The position numbers and the translations under genes were made by a program. The notes beneath the pieces were generated by a model. It searched no databases, was not told the origin of the DNA, and was given only the letters and a program-made list of their open reading frames with translations. Source: Microbacteriaceae bacterium (GTDB lineage Bacteria; Actinomycetota; Actinomycetes; Actinomycetales; Microbacteriaceae). Taken from it: 10,436 bases of DNA. Within the stretch, counting starts at the first letter, position 1. Each line of letters opens with the position of its first letter. Positions 1 through 6,306 of the stretch are shown here, one piece after another. The stretch is from contig DMKW01000036.1 in the NCBI GenBank assembly GCA_003454135.1, positions 2,092 through 12,527 of the forward strand. Direction: 5' to 3'.

Positions 1-1512
1 CGCCCAGACGGTGACCGCGGCGCCCGTTGCGGCGTCGATAGCGCGTCGAAGCGGGTCCGGATCCAAGCCGGTCACGAGGATCACCCGCCCGATGGTTCGG
101 GCCGCGCGCAGCGTGACGGGCGCGACCGCACGGTCGCGCCTCCACACCGTGAAGTGGTAGCCGGCGGCGAGGCCCGTCGCGAGAAGCAGCCCGAGCGGCG
201 CGCGCATCCGATCGAGCAGGCTCTGCCCCGTGACGCTGCCGAGCGTGAACTCGAAGATCCGGTAGCCGATCACGAGGAGCGTGATGAGCGCCACCACCGC
301 GCTCACTCCGAACACGACGATCAGGTAGACGCGACGAGCGGTGGACGCGCTCTCCTGCGGGGGCACGCGGTCCGCGGGCCGCCACACGACCCACCAGACC
401 GGTGCGCCGACGACGAGGGCGCTGATGCCGCCGAGCAGCAGGGTGCGCGTGCCCGATTCCGCGAGGGGCGTGCCGATGGCCGCGAGGATCGAATTGACGA
501 TGACCCCGACGCCGGATGCCGAGGCGGCGAGCGCGACGCCGCACATCACGAGGCGGTTCGCCGTGCGTGTCGTCTCGGAGGCCGCCGTCACCCAGGCGCG
601 ATAGTAGATCCACACAAGCGTGCCGATGGCGGCGGCCGCTATCGCCGCGCCGAAACGGTCGAGGATGGCACTAGTCGGTTGGGTGCGGTCCAACCACTCC
701 CTGAGCAGCATGAAGAGCGCGGAAGCGACCCCACCCAGCGCCAGGATGACGGCCGCGAAGCCGGTGACGAACACGAGCACGACCGAGGCGAACGCGGAAC
801 GCACCGAGTGTGCGCCGTCGTGAATCCAACACCACCACCACACCACGGCGCCGCCGGCCGCCCAGACGAGGCCCTGCAGCGCCGATCGCCACCACGGTTC
901 GCCGACGTCGACGGAGGAGGAGGAGGTGATACCGCGCACTGCCGCGTCGAGCACGATTCCGAGCGCGGTGACGGCGCCTCCCACGCCGATCACCAGTCCG
1001 AAGAGCGCTCCGAGCACGGGGACGACCCCCACGAGAACTGTCGGACTCTTCTCGGCGTGCGTCGACATCCACCGGTGCCAAACCCAAACGGTCGCCCAGG
1101 CGAGACCGGAGCCTAGCGAATACGGTCGCCAGTCGGATCGGATGCCGGACGATGCCGCCTGCAGCAGCCCCGTGGAAAGGCTGACGAGGGCAACGGTCGA
1201 CATGGCGGCGAGGTAGAGGCCCCAACTGAGCGATGCACGTTCGGCCTGGATTGCCAGGCGCCGCCACAGGATCCACCACAGAACGGCGGCGAGCGGGCCG
1301 GCGATGAGGCTGAACGCGAGCGAGAGGGCCAGCGAGGTGACGTCGTTCGCGGCCAGCCGATAGTTGGCCGCATCGAGGAGCCGACCGAGCAGGCCGCTCA
1401 CGCCGTTCGCCGAGATAACGACCATGGCGAAGAGCAGCGTGAAGACGATCACCCGCCGCACCGACTGCTGGGGGCCGCCGGTGATCTGTGCCGGCGCCTG
1501 CACGGCCGTCAC
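1..1512 (-). CDS. DUF5671-like polytopic membrane protein, 3' end cut by window edge
   Basis: An open frame of 504 codons runs from a GTG start to the left edge without a stop, so the C-terminus is missing. The protein is almost wholly hydrophobic and consists of about six repeated units of 60-75 residues, roughly at 18-90, 91-152, 155-232, 236-310, 315-382 and 390-462. Each unit holds two membrane helices and ends in a Trp-rich segment (LWWILWRR, VWVWHRWM, VVWWWCWI, LVWIYYRAW, VWWVVWRP, HFTVWRR). This gives about 12 helices, followed by a soluble tail from about residue 463. The pattern resembles the DUF5671 repeats of actinobacterial membrane proteins; the function is unknown. The GTG overlaps the stop of the upstream gene as GTGA, and a purine-rich GGGGAAG lies about 5 nt before it, so translation is probably coupled. 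The family call is from memory of the pattern; the frame and repeats are seen directly. Confidence 0.85.
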   Translation of the reverse strand, partial: MTAVQAPAQITGGPQQSVRRVIVFTLLFAMVVISANGVSGLLGRLLDAANYRLAANDVTSLALSLAFSLIAGPLAAVLWWILWRRLAIQAERASLSWGLYLAAMSTVALVSLSTGLLQAASSGIRSDWRPYSLGSGLAWATVWVWHRWMSTHAEKSPTVLVGVVPVLGALFGLVIGVGGAVTALGIVLDAAVRGITSSSSVDVGEPWWRSALQGLVWAAGGAVVWWWCWIHDGAHSVRSAFASVVLVFVTGFAAVILALGGVASALFMLLREWLDRTQPTSAILDRFGAAIAAAAIGTLVWIYYRAWVTAASETTRTANRLVMCGVALAASASGVGVIVNSILAAIGTPLAESGTRTLLLGGISALVVGAPVWWVVWRPADRVPPQESASTARRVYLIVVFGVSAVVALITLLVIGYRIFEFTLGSVTGQSLLDRMRAPLGLLLATGLAAGYHFTVWRRDRAVAPVTLRAARTIGRVILVTGLDPDPLRRAIDAATGAAVTVWA

Positions 1513-1973
1513 GGCGTCTTCCCCGAGTTTGTGCAGACGGTCAGGATCGAAGGGGCCGAGTCGATGAGCCAGTCGCCGCCCTGTTTCACGAGGTCGAAGA
1601 CATCCGCGAACTCGGACTCCGAGACGCCGAACGGTCCGTCGTTGGACGAAATAGTGATGGAGACTTTGACGTCGGCCGAGTCGGTGCGCTCGGTCGCCCC
1701 CACGAGAGTGACCCGAATGCCGTCGGTGACCGGGGCCTCGAATGTCTCGCAGTTGTGCCGCGCCGCCTGGGTGAGATATTTGGCGGCCGCCGGCTCGTCG
1801 CCGTCGATGACCGCGGCCGAGTACCGCTGCACCACTGACTCCGGGGTCCCCGGATCCAGCGGTTTCGGTGCGCTCCTCGAGAACACGACCACGAGCGCGA
1901 CCACCACGAGAGCCGCGATGATGCAAAGCACAACCACGAGCGCGCGATCGGGTCTCGCCGTGGACTTGTCCAT
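1509..1973 (-). CDS. Small membrane-anchored protein with extracytoplasmic domain
   Basis: The gene encodes 154 residues. After a short positively charged N-terminus there is one hydrophobic segment at about 11-32, then a Pro-rich linker and a soluble domain of about 110 residues. The uncleaved helix and the charge pattern suggest an N-in, C-out anchor. The soluble part (SVVQRYSAAVIDGDEPAAAKY near its start, GGDWLID near its end) looks like an NTF2-like or DUF4878-like lipoprotein-type fold, though no lipobox is present. Cys75 and Cys147 could form a disulfide outside the cell. ATG at 1973 was chosen over the in-frame ATG at 2009 because a -10 box (TATAGT, 1994-1989) and a GAGG sequence 8 nt upstream fit it. 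The last codons overlap the start of the large membrane protein, so the two probably form one unit. I do not recognise a named function. Confidence 0.8.
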   Translation of the reverse strand: MDKSTARPDRALVVVLCIIAALVVVALVVVFSRSAPKPLDPGTPESVVQRYSAAVIDGDEPAAAKYLTQAARHNCETFEAPVTDGIRVTLVGATERTDSADVKVSITISSNDGPFGVSESEFADVFDLVKQGGDWLIDSAPSILTVCTNSGKTP

Positions 1974-1988
1974 GTGCACAGCCTCGAG

Positions 1989-1994
1989 ACTATA
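1989..1994 (-). promoter_or_regulatory. Candidate -10 box of the membrane-protein operon
   Basis: TATAGT, read on the minus strand, matches the -10 consensus in five of six bases and lies 15 nt before the ATG at 1973, giving a very short leader. No convincing -35 element is seen. Confidence 0.45.
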
Positions 1995-2047
1995 TCCGAG
2001 GCCGGGCAATGGCCGAAGGCCCCGACGGATGTGCCAGTTTTCGGCCG

Positions 2048-2053
2048 TAGGCT
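2048..2053 (+). promoter_or_regulatory. Candidate -10 box of pdtaS (leaderless start)
   Basis: TAGGCT fits the actinobacterial TANNNT pattern and ends 7 nt before the GTG at 2061, so transcription would begin at or next to the start codon. There is no Shine-Dalgarno sequence before this GTG, which agrees with leaderless translation. The -35 region is not recognisable. Confidence 0.45.
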
Positions 2054-2060
2054 ATTGATC

Positions 2061-3554
2061 GTGTCGACCCTCTCTGACCTCGTGCTCGCCCAGGGACGCT
2101 CCGACGAAGCAGACATCGAATGGCTCCACCTGCTGGTGGGGGATTGGCAGTTGCTCGCCGACCTGGCGTTCGCCGACATTGTGCTCTGGGTGCCGACACA
2201 GGACGGCAGTTTTGTGGCGGTGGCCCATGCCCGACCGTCGAGCTCGGCGACGCTGTTCTACCGCGACTTCGTCGGCCAGCAGATCAAGCCCGAGTGGAAG
2301 AGCCAGGTCACCGACGCATTCGAGTCAGCGCAGATCGTCGACTCCGCCAACCCGGACTGGTACGAAGAGACGCCGACGCGAGTGCGCGCCGTGCCCGTGC
2401 TGCGCAGGCTTGCGGCTACGGGATCCGAGACCACGAAGTATCCGATCGCCGTCATCAGCCGGCACACCAACCTGAGCGAGGCGCGCACGCCGAGTCGGCA
2501 GGAGCTGACCTTCAACGACTGCGCCAACGACCTTTTCGCGATGATCTGCGCCGGTGATTTTCCCGACCTCGGGGCTCCGACGGGCCCGCGCCGGGGTGCC
2601 CCCCGGGCAAACGACGGACTCCTGCGGCTCGACGTGGACGGCACCGTCACCTTCGCGAGCCCGAACGGCCTCTCGGCCTTCAACCGCATGGGCTTCGCGG
2701 GGGAACTCGAGGGGGAGTCCCTCGCGGAAGTGACGACATCGCTGCTCACCGGTCGGCTCATCGTTGACGAGTCGCTGCCTCTCGTGGTGACTGGTCGCGC
2801 CCCGTGGCGCACCGACATCGAGGCGCGAGGGGTGACCGTGTCGCTGCGCGCGATACCCATCCGGGATCGGGGCGAACGCATCGGGGCAATCGTGTTGTGT
2901 CGGGATGTCACGGAGTTGCGTCACCAGGAACGCGAGTTGATCACCAAGGATGCGACGATCCGGGAGATTCACCATCGGGTGAAGAACAACCTGCAGACCG
3001 TGGCGTCGCTGCTGCGCATCCAGGCCCGGCGGTCGCATTCCGACGAGGCGCGCGAATCGCTCAACCAGGCCATGCGCCGCGTCGCTGCGATCGCGGTCGT
3101 GCACGACACCCTCAGTGAGGGACTCAACCAGAACGTCGACTTCGACGTGGTGTTCGACCGGGTGCTCAAGCTCATCGCCGAAGTCGCATCGACGCACAAC
3201 ACCAAGGCGCACCCCAAGTTCACGGGCAGCTTCGGCGTGCTACCGAGCGAGTACGCGACACCACTCTCCCTCGCCCTCACCGAACTCGTGACGAACGCGG
3301 TCGAGCACGGCCTCGCCGGGCGCGAAGGCAATGTGGAGATCGTCGCGAAACGTACCGACGAAACGCTGAGCGTTCAAGTGCGGGACAACGGAACGGGACT
3401 GCCGGAAGGCAAGGTTGGCTCCGGCCTCGGCACCCAGATCGTGCGCACCCTCATCCAAGGGGAATTGGGCGGCACGATCGACTGGCACACCATGGTGGGC
3501 AGCGGAACAGAAGTGACGATCGAGATCCCGCTCGCCTGGCTGACCAAGAGCTAG
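2061..3554 (+). CDS. pdtaS: Sensor histidine kinase of the PdtaS type (GAF-PAS-HisKA_2-HATPase)
   Basis: This is a soluble histidine kinase of 497 residues; no membrane segment is present. A GAF-like domain covers about 20-165 (LLVGDWQLLADLAFADIVLW near its start), a PAS domain about 180-285 (GLLRLDVDGTVTFASPN, then LCRDVTE), and a HisKA_2 dimerisation domain follows with REIHHRVKNNLQ at 301-312. The phosphorylated histidine is H304 or H305. The ATPase domain shows the N-box ELVTNAVEHG (N412), DNGTGLP at 442-448 and GSGLGTQIV at 453-461. Known relatives such as M. tuberculosis PdtaS phosphorylate the ANTAR-type RNA-binding antiterminator PdtaR; no pdtaR is visible here. GTG at 2061 gives VSTLSDL, matching the family N-terminus MSTLGDL, and was preferred over the upstream ATG at 1974. 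The gene converges on whiB1, as in mycobacteria. Which signal it senses cannot be read from the sequence. Confidence 0.93.
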   Translation: MSTLSDLVLAQGRSDEADIEWLHLLVGDWQLLADLAFADIVLWVPTQDGSFVAVAHARPSSSATLFYRDFVGQQIKPEWKSQVTDAFESAQIVDSANPDWYEETPTRVRAVPVLRRLAATGSETTKYPIAVISRHTNLSEARTPSRQELTFNDCANDLFAMICAGDFPDLGAPTGPRRGAPRANDGLLRLDVDGTVTFASPNGLSAFNRMGFAGELEGESLAEVTTSLLTGRLIVDESLPLVVTGRAPWRTDIEARGVTVSLRAIPIRDRGERIGAIVLCRDVTELRHQERELITKDATIREIHHRVKNNLQTVASLLRIQARRSHSDEARESLNQAMRRVAAIAVVHDTLSEGLNQNVDFDVVFDRVLKLIAEVASTHNTKAHPKFTGSFGVLPSEYATPLSLALTELVTNAVEHGLAGREGNVEIVAKRTDETLSVQVRDNGTGLPEGKVGSGLGTQIVRTLIQGELGGTIDWHTMVGSGTEVTIEIPLAWLTKS

Positions 3555-3575
3555 GCCAAGCTCGCCGAGCGGATT

Positions 3576-3599
3576 CACCGCGGAGAGCCTGGCGCGGTG
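3576..3599. terminator. Inverted repeat between convergent pdtaS and whiB1
   Basis: CACCGCG (3576-3582) and CGCGGTG (3593-3599) form a perfect 7-bp stem with a 10-nt loop in the 48-bp gap between two converging genes. It could end transcription from both sides. No T-run follows on either strand, so an intrinsic terminator in the classical sense is uncertain. Confidence 0.4.
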
Positions 3600-3602
3600 C
3601 GG

Positions 3603-3851
3603 TTAGGAAGCGCGACGGGCGCGAGCGGCGCGGCGCTTGAGAGCGCGACGCTCATCCTCGCTGAGGCCGCCCCAGACGCCGGAATCCTGGCTCGTCTCGA
3701 GCGCATACTGGAGGCACATCTCGGTAACGCTGCACCGCGCGCAGACAGCCTTTGCCTTGTCGATTTGGTCGACGGCCGGACCGGTGTTCCCGACGGGGAA
3801 GAAAAGTTCGGGGTCTGCCGTGAGACAAGCGGCTTTGTCGCGCCAATCCAT
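3603..3851 (-). CDS. whiB1: WhiB1-type iron-sulfur transcriptional regulator
   Basis: The product has 82 residues, close to the 84 of M. tuberculosis WhiB1, and is alike along its whole length. The four cluster ligands are C9, C37, C40 and C46 (C-X27-C-X2-C-X5-C). The turn GVWGG is at 58-62, followed by LSEDERRALKRR and a basic tail for DNA contact. Family members bind a [4Fe-4S] cluster that reacts with nitric oxide, and act with the housekeeping sigma factor. ATG at 3851 was chosen because the protein begins MDWRDKAAC, as in WhiB1, and AGGAG lies 9 nt upstream; the in-frame ATG at 3917 would add 22 unrelated residues. The gene is convergent with pdtaS and divergent from a small membrane protein. 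Confidence 0.95.
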   Translation of the reverse strand: MDWRDKAACLTADPELFFPVGNTGPAVDQIDKAKAVCARCSVTEMCLQYALETSQDSGVWGGLSEDERRALKRRAARARRAS

Positions 3852-3860
3852 CTGGGGGTG

Positions 3861-3865
3861 CTCCT
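3861..3865 (-). promoter_or_regulatory. Shine-Dalgarno sequence of whiB1
   Basis: AGGAG on the minus strand lies 9 nt before the ATG at 3851 and decides the start between this codon and the upstream ATG at 3917. Confidence 0.75.
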
Positions 3866-3941
3866 TATTGTTGCGTACACAGGGCAAACAGCCCAATGCG
3901 AAGGTCCGAAGACCCAAGATTCGGGGTAGAGGTGAGAATTT

Positions 3942-3970
3942 GGGATACGCCCACGGCCCTGTGAGTGCAA
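3942..3970 (-). promoter_or_regulatory. Possible whiB1 promoter
   Basis: TTGCAC (3970-3965) and TATCCC (3947-3942) on the minus strand are separated by 17 bp. Each matches its consensus hexamer in only three positions. It would give a leader of about 85 nt. It overlaps the TGTGAG/CTCACA dyad at 3960-3982, a sensible place for control. Weak call. Confidence 0.25.
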
Positions 3971-3982
3971 ATCAACCTCACA
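3960..3982. promoter_or_regulatory. Dyad TGTGAG-N11-CTCACA between divergent genes
   Basis: Perfect 6-bp arms at 3960-3965 and 3977-3982 surround an 11-nt AT-rich centre in the region shared by whiB1 and the small membrane protein. The arms equal CRP half-sites, but the spacing is 7 bp longer than in a classical CRP site (TGTGA-N6-TCACA). The protein that would bind is unknown. Confidence 0.35.
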
Positions 3983-3988
3983 TAGAAT
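3983..3988 (+). promoter_or_regulatory. Candidate -10 box for the small membrane protein
   Basis: TAGAAT fits the -10 consensus in five of six bases and lies about 45 nt before the GTG at 4035, directly next to the TGTGAG/CTCACA dyad. No good -35 is seen. Confidence 0.3.
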
Positions 3989-4034
3989 CTCATATCGGTT
4001 GTAGCAAATCAATAGTCGGATGGGGAATGTAGCT

Positions 4035-4445
4035 GTGAGCGAACCCAGAATGCCGCGCAGGCCTGGCCTGTTGGTGCTGCTCGCGGCGATCATCCTGCTC
4101 GAGTGCGCGATGCTCGCCGCGGCCACCGTCTACCTCGTGATCGAGCTGCTCACGGCGCGACCCGACTCGTACGCGAGCGCGATCGCGATCCTGATTCTCA
4201 CCGCGCTCGCCGCCGTCTGGCTCGCCGTCATGGGCGTGCACACGCTGCGCGGTCGATCGTGGATCCGCGGCGGCGCCGTCGTGTGGCAGGTGCTGCAGAT
4301 CGCCGTCGGCATCGGCAGTTTCCAGGGCGGACTGTTCGCCCGTCCCGACCTAGGCTGGTGGCTCATCGTACCGGCCGCGGTTGTGCTCGTGCTTCTCTTC
4401 ACGCCGTCGGTCATCGCCGCGACGCGCCGCTCCGAAGAGGGTTAG
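4035..4445 (+). CDS. Small four-helix integral membrane protein, unknown function
   Basis: The product has 136 residues with four predicted membrane helices at about 11-39, 46-70, 80-100 and 107-128. The N-terminus is short and basic (PRMPRRP) and the tail is charged (RRSEEG), so both ends probably face the cytoplasm. It looks like the small conserved hypothetical membrane proteins common in Microbacteriaceae; I recognise no catalytic motif. GTG at 4035 was chosen because GGGGA (4022-4026) lies at suitable distance. An in-frame ATG at 4020 would add five residues but lacks a ribosome site. The TAG stop shares bases with the TAA of the convergent bcp gene, so the two genes meet with a 4-bp overlap. 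Confidence 0.8.
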   Translation: MSEPRMPRRPGLLVLLAAIILLECAMLAAATVYLVIELLTARPDSYASAIAILILTALAAVWLAVMGVHTLRGRSWIRGGAVVWQVLQIAVGIGSFQGGLFARPDLGWWLIVPAAVVLVLLFTPSVIAATRRSEEG

Positions 4446-4918
4446 TCGAGGCCGAGCTTCTTGCGCAGCGACGCGACGTGGCCGGTCGCCTTCACGTTGT
4501 AGAGCGGGAGCTGGATGTTGCCGCTCTCGTCGACGACGAAGGTCGAGCGAAGCGTGCCGATGACGGTCTTGCCGTAGAGCGACTTCTCGCCGTACGCGCC
4601 GTAGGCGTTGTGCACCGTGAGGTGCGGGTCGCTGAGGAGGGGAAAGTTCAGGCCCTGTTCCGTCTGGAACTTCTTAAGCGCCGGCGCCTCATCCTTCGAC
4701 ACGCCGAGCACCTGGTATCCGGCCGACTTGAGCGAGTTGATGTTGTCCCGGAAGTCGCACGCCTCCGTCGTGCAGCCCGGCGTGCTCGCGGCCGGGTAGA
4801 AGTAGACGATCACTTTCTGGCCGGCGAAATCGGCGAGGGAAACCTCCGCGCCATCCTGGTCGGTGAGGGTGAAGGCCGGGGCGTTGGCGCCCGCTTCGAG
4901 CTTGACTGACGTCGACAT
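4442..4918 (-). CDS. bcp: Thioredoxin-dependent thiol peroxidase (Bcp/PrxQ peroxiredoxin)
   Basis: This 158-residue cytoplasmic peroxiredoxin reduces hydrogen peroxide and organic hydroperoxides with electrons from thioredoxin. The active-site stretch YPAASTPGCTTEACDFRD contains the peroxidatic Cys49 and the resolving Cys54, four residues apart, which marks the Bcp/PrxQ subfamily. N-terminal FTLTDQDG and later GVSKD, FPLLSD and RSTFVVDESG are the usual family segments. The length is typical. ATG at 4918 follows a strong GAGGAGA (4929-4923). A -10 box lies at 4959-4954. The gene stands alone on its strand, with a membrane protein converging from one side and tRNA-Lys diverging on the other. 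Known family roles suggest induction by oxidative stress, but no OxyR-type site was recognised. Confidence 0.96.
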   Translation of the reverse strand: MSTSVKLEAGANAPAFTLTDQDGAEVSLADFAGQKVIVYFYPAASTPGCTTEACDFRDNINSLKSAGYQVLGVSKDEAPALKKFQTEQGLNFPLLSDPHLTVHNAYGAYGEKSLYGKTVIGTLRSTFVVDESGNIQLPLYNVKATGHVASLRKKLGLD

Positions 4919-4950
4919 GGATTCTCCTCGGAAGACCGGATGGTGTGGTT

Positions 4951-4967
4951 CCGATTCTACGGATCGG
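4951..4967 (-). promoter_or_regulatory. bcp -10 box inside a small dyad
   Basis: TAGAAT (4959-4954, minus strand) lies 35 nt before the bcp ATG. It is embedded in a perfect dyad, CCGAT (4951-4955) and ATCGG (4963-4967), separated by 7 nt. The -35 is weak. A repressor bound to the dyad would cover the -10, but this is inference. Confidence 0.4.
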
Positions 4968-4968
4968 C

Positions 4969-5010
4969 GTCGACTTCGTCGCGCCCAGACGCTCTCCGCG
5001 ACTCGTCGAC
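4969..5010. repeat. Long imperfect inverted repeat between bcp and tRNA-Lys
   Basis: Outer arms GTCGAC (4969-4974 and 5005-5010) and inner arms TCGCG (4979-4983) with CGCGA (4997-5001) pair around a small asymmetric internal loop and a 13-nt central loop. It lies between two divergent promoters and outside all genes. It may bind a protein or insulate the two units; function unknown. Confidence 0.4.
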
Positions 5011-5039
5011 GGCTCGGTTGGCGAGGTCGGCCGGGGCAA

Positions 5040-5048
5040 TGCTAATGT
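5040..5048 (+). promoter_or_regulatory. Extended -10 promoter of tRNA-Lys
   Basis: TGC followed by TAATGT (5043-5048) forms an extended -10 element about 36 nt before the mature tRNA. A possible -35, TTGGCG at 5018-5023, is 19 bp upstream. The leader would be removed by RNase P. Confidence 0.5.
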
Positions 5049-5084
5049 TGACCTTCGGCTCGCCCCTTCGCGTGCGAGCCGCGC

Positions 5085-5160
<76 letters not shown>

Positions 5161-5216
5161 AAGAAAGCCTGATCACGGACGCATTTCCTTCGTTTCGCAC
5201 TCTGTTTGCGGTGACG

Positions 5217-5235
5217 CCGTGCAACAACCGTGCAA
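5217..5235. repeat. Direct repeat of CCGTGCAA, 11-bp period
   Basis: Two exact copies of CCGTGCAA (5217-5224 and 5228-5235) are separated by 3 bp, so they lie on the same face of the helix. They sit in the 201-bp non-coding gap between tRNA-Lys and the CobW-like gene (5161-5361), which is less GC-rich than the rest. Possible readings are a regulator site or integrase arm-type sites near a tRNA attachment site; neither is proven. Confidence 0.35.
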
Positions 5236-5324
5236 TATAGACAACGTTCACGCTGTTCCCAGACGAGTTTCGTCGATGGGAGTGAATCGGTCGAGAGCTC
5301 GCGCTTTGGCGGCATTGCGTTTCC

Positions 5325-5354
5325 TTGACGATAGTTGCAATTGCGCGATAGTGT
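5325..5354 (+). promoter_or_regulatory. Promoter of the CobW-amidohydrolase-hydrolase operon, leaderless
   Basis: TTGACG (5325-5330, five of six to consensus) and TAGTGT (5349-5354) are separated by 18 bp. The -10 ends 7 nt before the ATG at 5362, so the transcript should begin at or next to the start codon. The spacer holds the perfect palindrome GCAATTGC (5337-5344), and the heptamer CGATAGT occurs twice (5329-5335, 5346-5352). These could be an operator that blocks polymerase. No Shine-Dalgarno sequence precedes the ATG, in agreement with a leaderless message. Confidence 0.65.
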
Positions 5355-5361
5355 CGAGAAC

Positions 5362-6306
5362 ATGCCCAACGCCGGTGTCATCCCTGTCATCATCGTGACA
5401 GGGTTCCTGGGAAGCGGGAAGACGACGCTCATCCAGAGCTACCTCGACGACGCGGACTCACCTCGGATCGCCGTGGTGGTGAACGAATTCGGCTCGCTCG
5501 GCATCGATGGATCGCTGCTCGGCGAATCAGCTGGTCCGGTGATCGAGTTGGCCAACGGATGTCTGTGCTGCGAGAGTCGCGGAGACCTCGCGCTCGCGCT
5601 ATCCAGTTTGGCCTCGCGCGCCTCCTCCCTCGACGCGATCATCGTCGAGACCAGCGGTGTCGCCGACCCCTTGGGCGTCGCGGATCTGCTCACGAATCAT
5701 GTATTTCCGATGGCGCTTGTGCTCGGCGCGGTAGTCACCGTTGTCGATGCGGAGAATTTCGATCGCAATCTCGACCACGCCGAGGCTGCCTTCGCCCAAC
5801 TGACCAGCGCCGATCTCTTCGTGATCGGCAAGGCCGATCTCGTCTCGGCCGACACCGTCCGCACCCTCAGGGAACGCCTCTCGCGCATCAACCCCGAAGC
5901 GGCCGTCGTGACCGCTGATGAGGGCCGCGGGGTGAATGACGCGCTTGTGGTGCCTTTTCCGAATCCTGCGGTCTTCACGGAGATGCGTGCCCCACACACG
6001 GAAAGCGGCTTCGCAAGCGCGTCCTGGAGCGGGGCGATGCCGATGGGTGAACGAGAGTTCGTCGACTGGGTCGAGTCCCTGTCGTCAGGAGTCACTCGGT
6101 TCAAAGGATTGGCGTGGCTCTCCGATCGCTGTCTCGCCGTGCACCGAGTGGGCACCCGAGTAACGGCCCTTCCGGCACCACCGAGCGCGCGGCTTGCCTT
6201 GGCCGAGGGCCAGGCCCGTGTCGTGCTGATCGGACCGGAGTCACGACGAACCCACGTCGAGGCGGAGCTGGACGCCTTCCAGCACAGAGTTACGGAGATG
6301 CGATGA
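5362..6306 (+). CDS. COG0523 (CobW/P47K-like) metal-chaperone GTPase
   Basis: The product has 314 residues and belongs to the G3E GTPases of the CobW/YjiA/P47K group, which use GTP hydrolysis to deliver metal ions, often zinc, cobalt or iron, to client enzymes. Visible motifs are the P-loop GFLGSGKT (14-21), the metal-binding GCLCC with C67, C69 and C70, and the Walker-B-like IIVETSG (93-99). The C-terminal CobW_C domain covers about 215-314. The base-recognition motif reads GKAD (156-159) where relatives have NKxD. No His-rich loop is present. ATG at 5362 was chosen because the promoter ends just before it; an ATG at 5335 would lie inside the promoter. The gene ends in ATGA, overlapping the start of a metal-dependent amidohydrolase, the obvious candidate client. 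The exact metal is unknown. Confidence 0.93.
   Translation: MPNAGVIPVIIVTGFLGSGKTTLIQSYLDDADSPRIAVVVNEFGSLGIDGSLLGESAGPVIELANGCLCCESRGDLALALSSLASRASSLDAIIVETSGVADPLGVADLLTNHVFPMALVLGAVVTVVDAENFDRNLDHAEAAFAQLTSADLFVIGKADLVSADTVRTLRERLSRINPEAAVVTADEGRGVNDALVVPFPNPAVFTEMRAPHTESGFASASWSGAMPMGEREFVDWVESLSSGVTRFKGLAWLSDRCLAVHRVGTRVTALPAPPSARLALAEGQARVVLIGPESRRTHVEAELDAFQHRVTEMR

Noticed and set aside
154..1116. Long plus-strand open frame of 320 codons in the left part
   Set aside because: Its product is rich in Arg, Asp, His and Glu with no hydrophobic core, typical of the strand opposite a GC-rich gene; the minus-strand frame codes a clear repeat membrane protein.
1974..2060. ATG at 1974 as start of the kinase
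   Set aside because: The extra 29 residues do not fit the family, overlap the divergent promoter and lack a ribosome site; GTG at 2061 matches the PdtaS N-terminus.
3882..3894. Short hairpin GGGC-AAACA-GCCC in the whiB1 leader
   Set aside because: A 4-bp stem is too short to call a terminator or riboswitch and may occur by chance.
5161..5216. Terminator for tRNA-Lys
   Set aside because: The stretch has some T-rich parts (TTTCCTTCGTTT) but no stem-loop in front of them, so I cannot support a terminator.
5236..5241. TATAGA as a second operon promoter
   Set aside because: No -35 lies at proper distance (nearest TTGCGG is 24 bp upstream), and a better promoter is found at 5325-5354.
6114..6302. 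Upstream extension of the amidohydrolase by 63 codons
   Set aside because: It would lie within the GTPase gene, adds Arg-rich sequence unlike the family, and ATG at 6303 gives the expected N-terminus.
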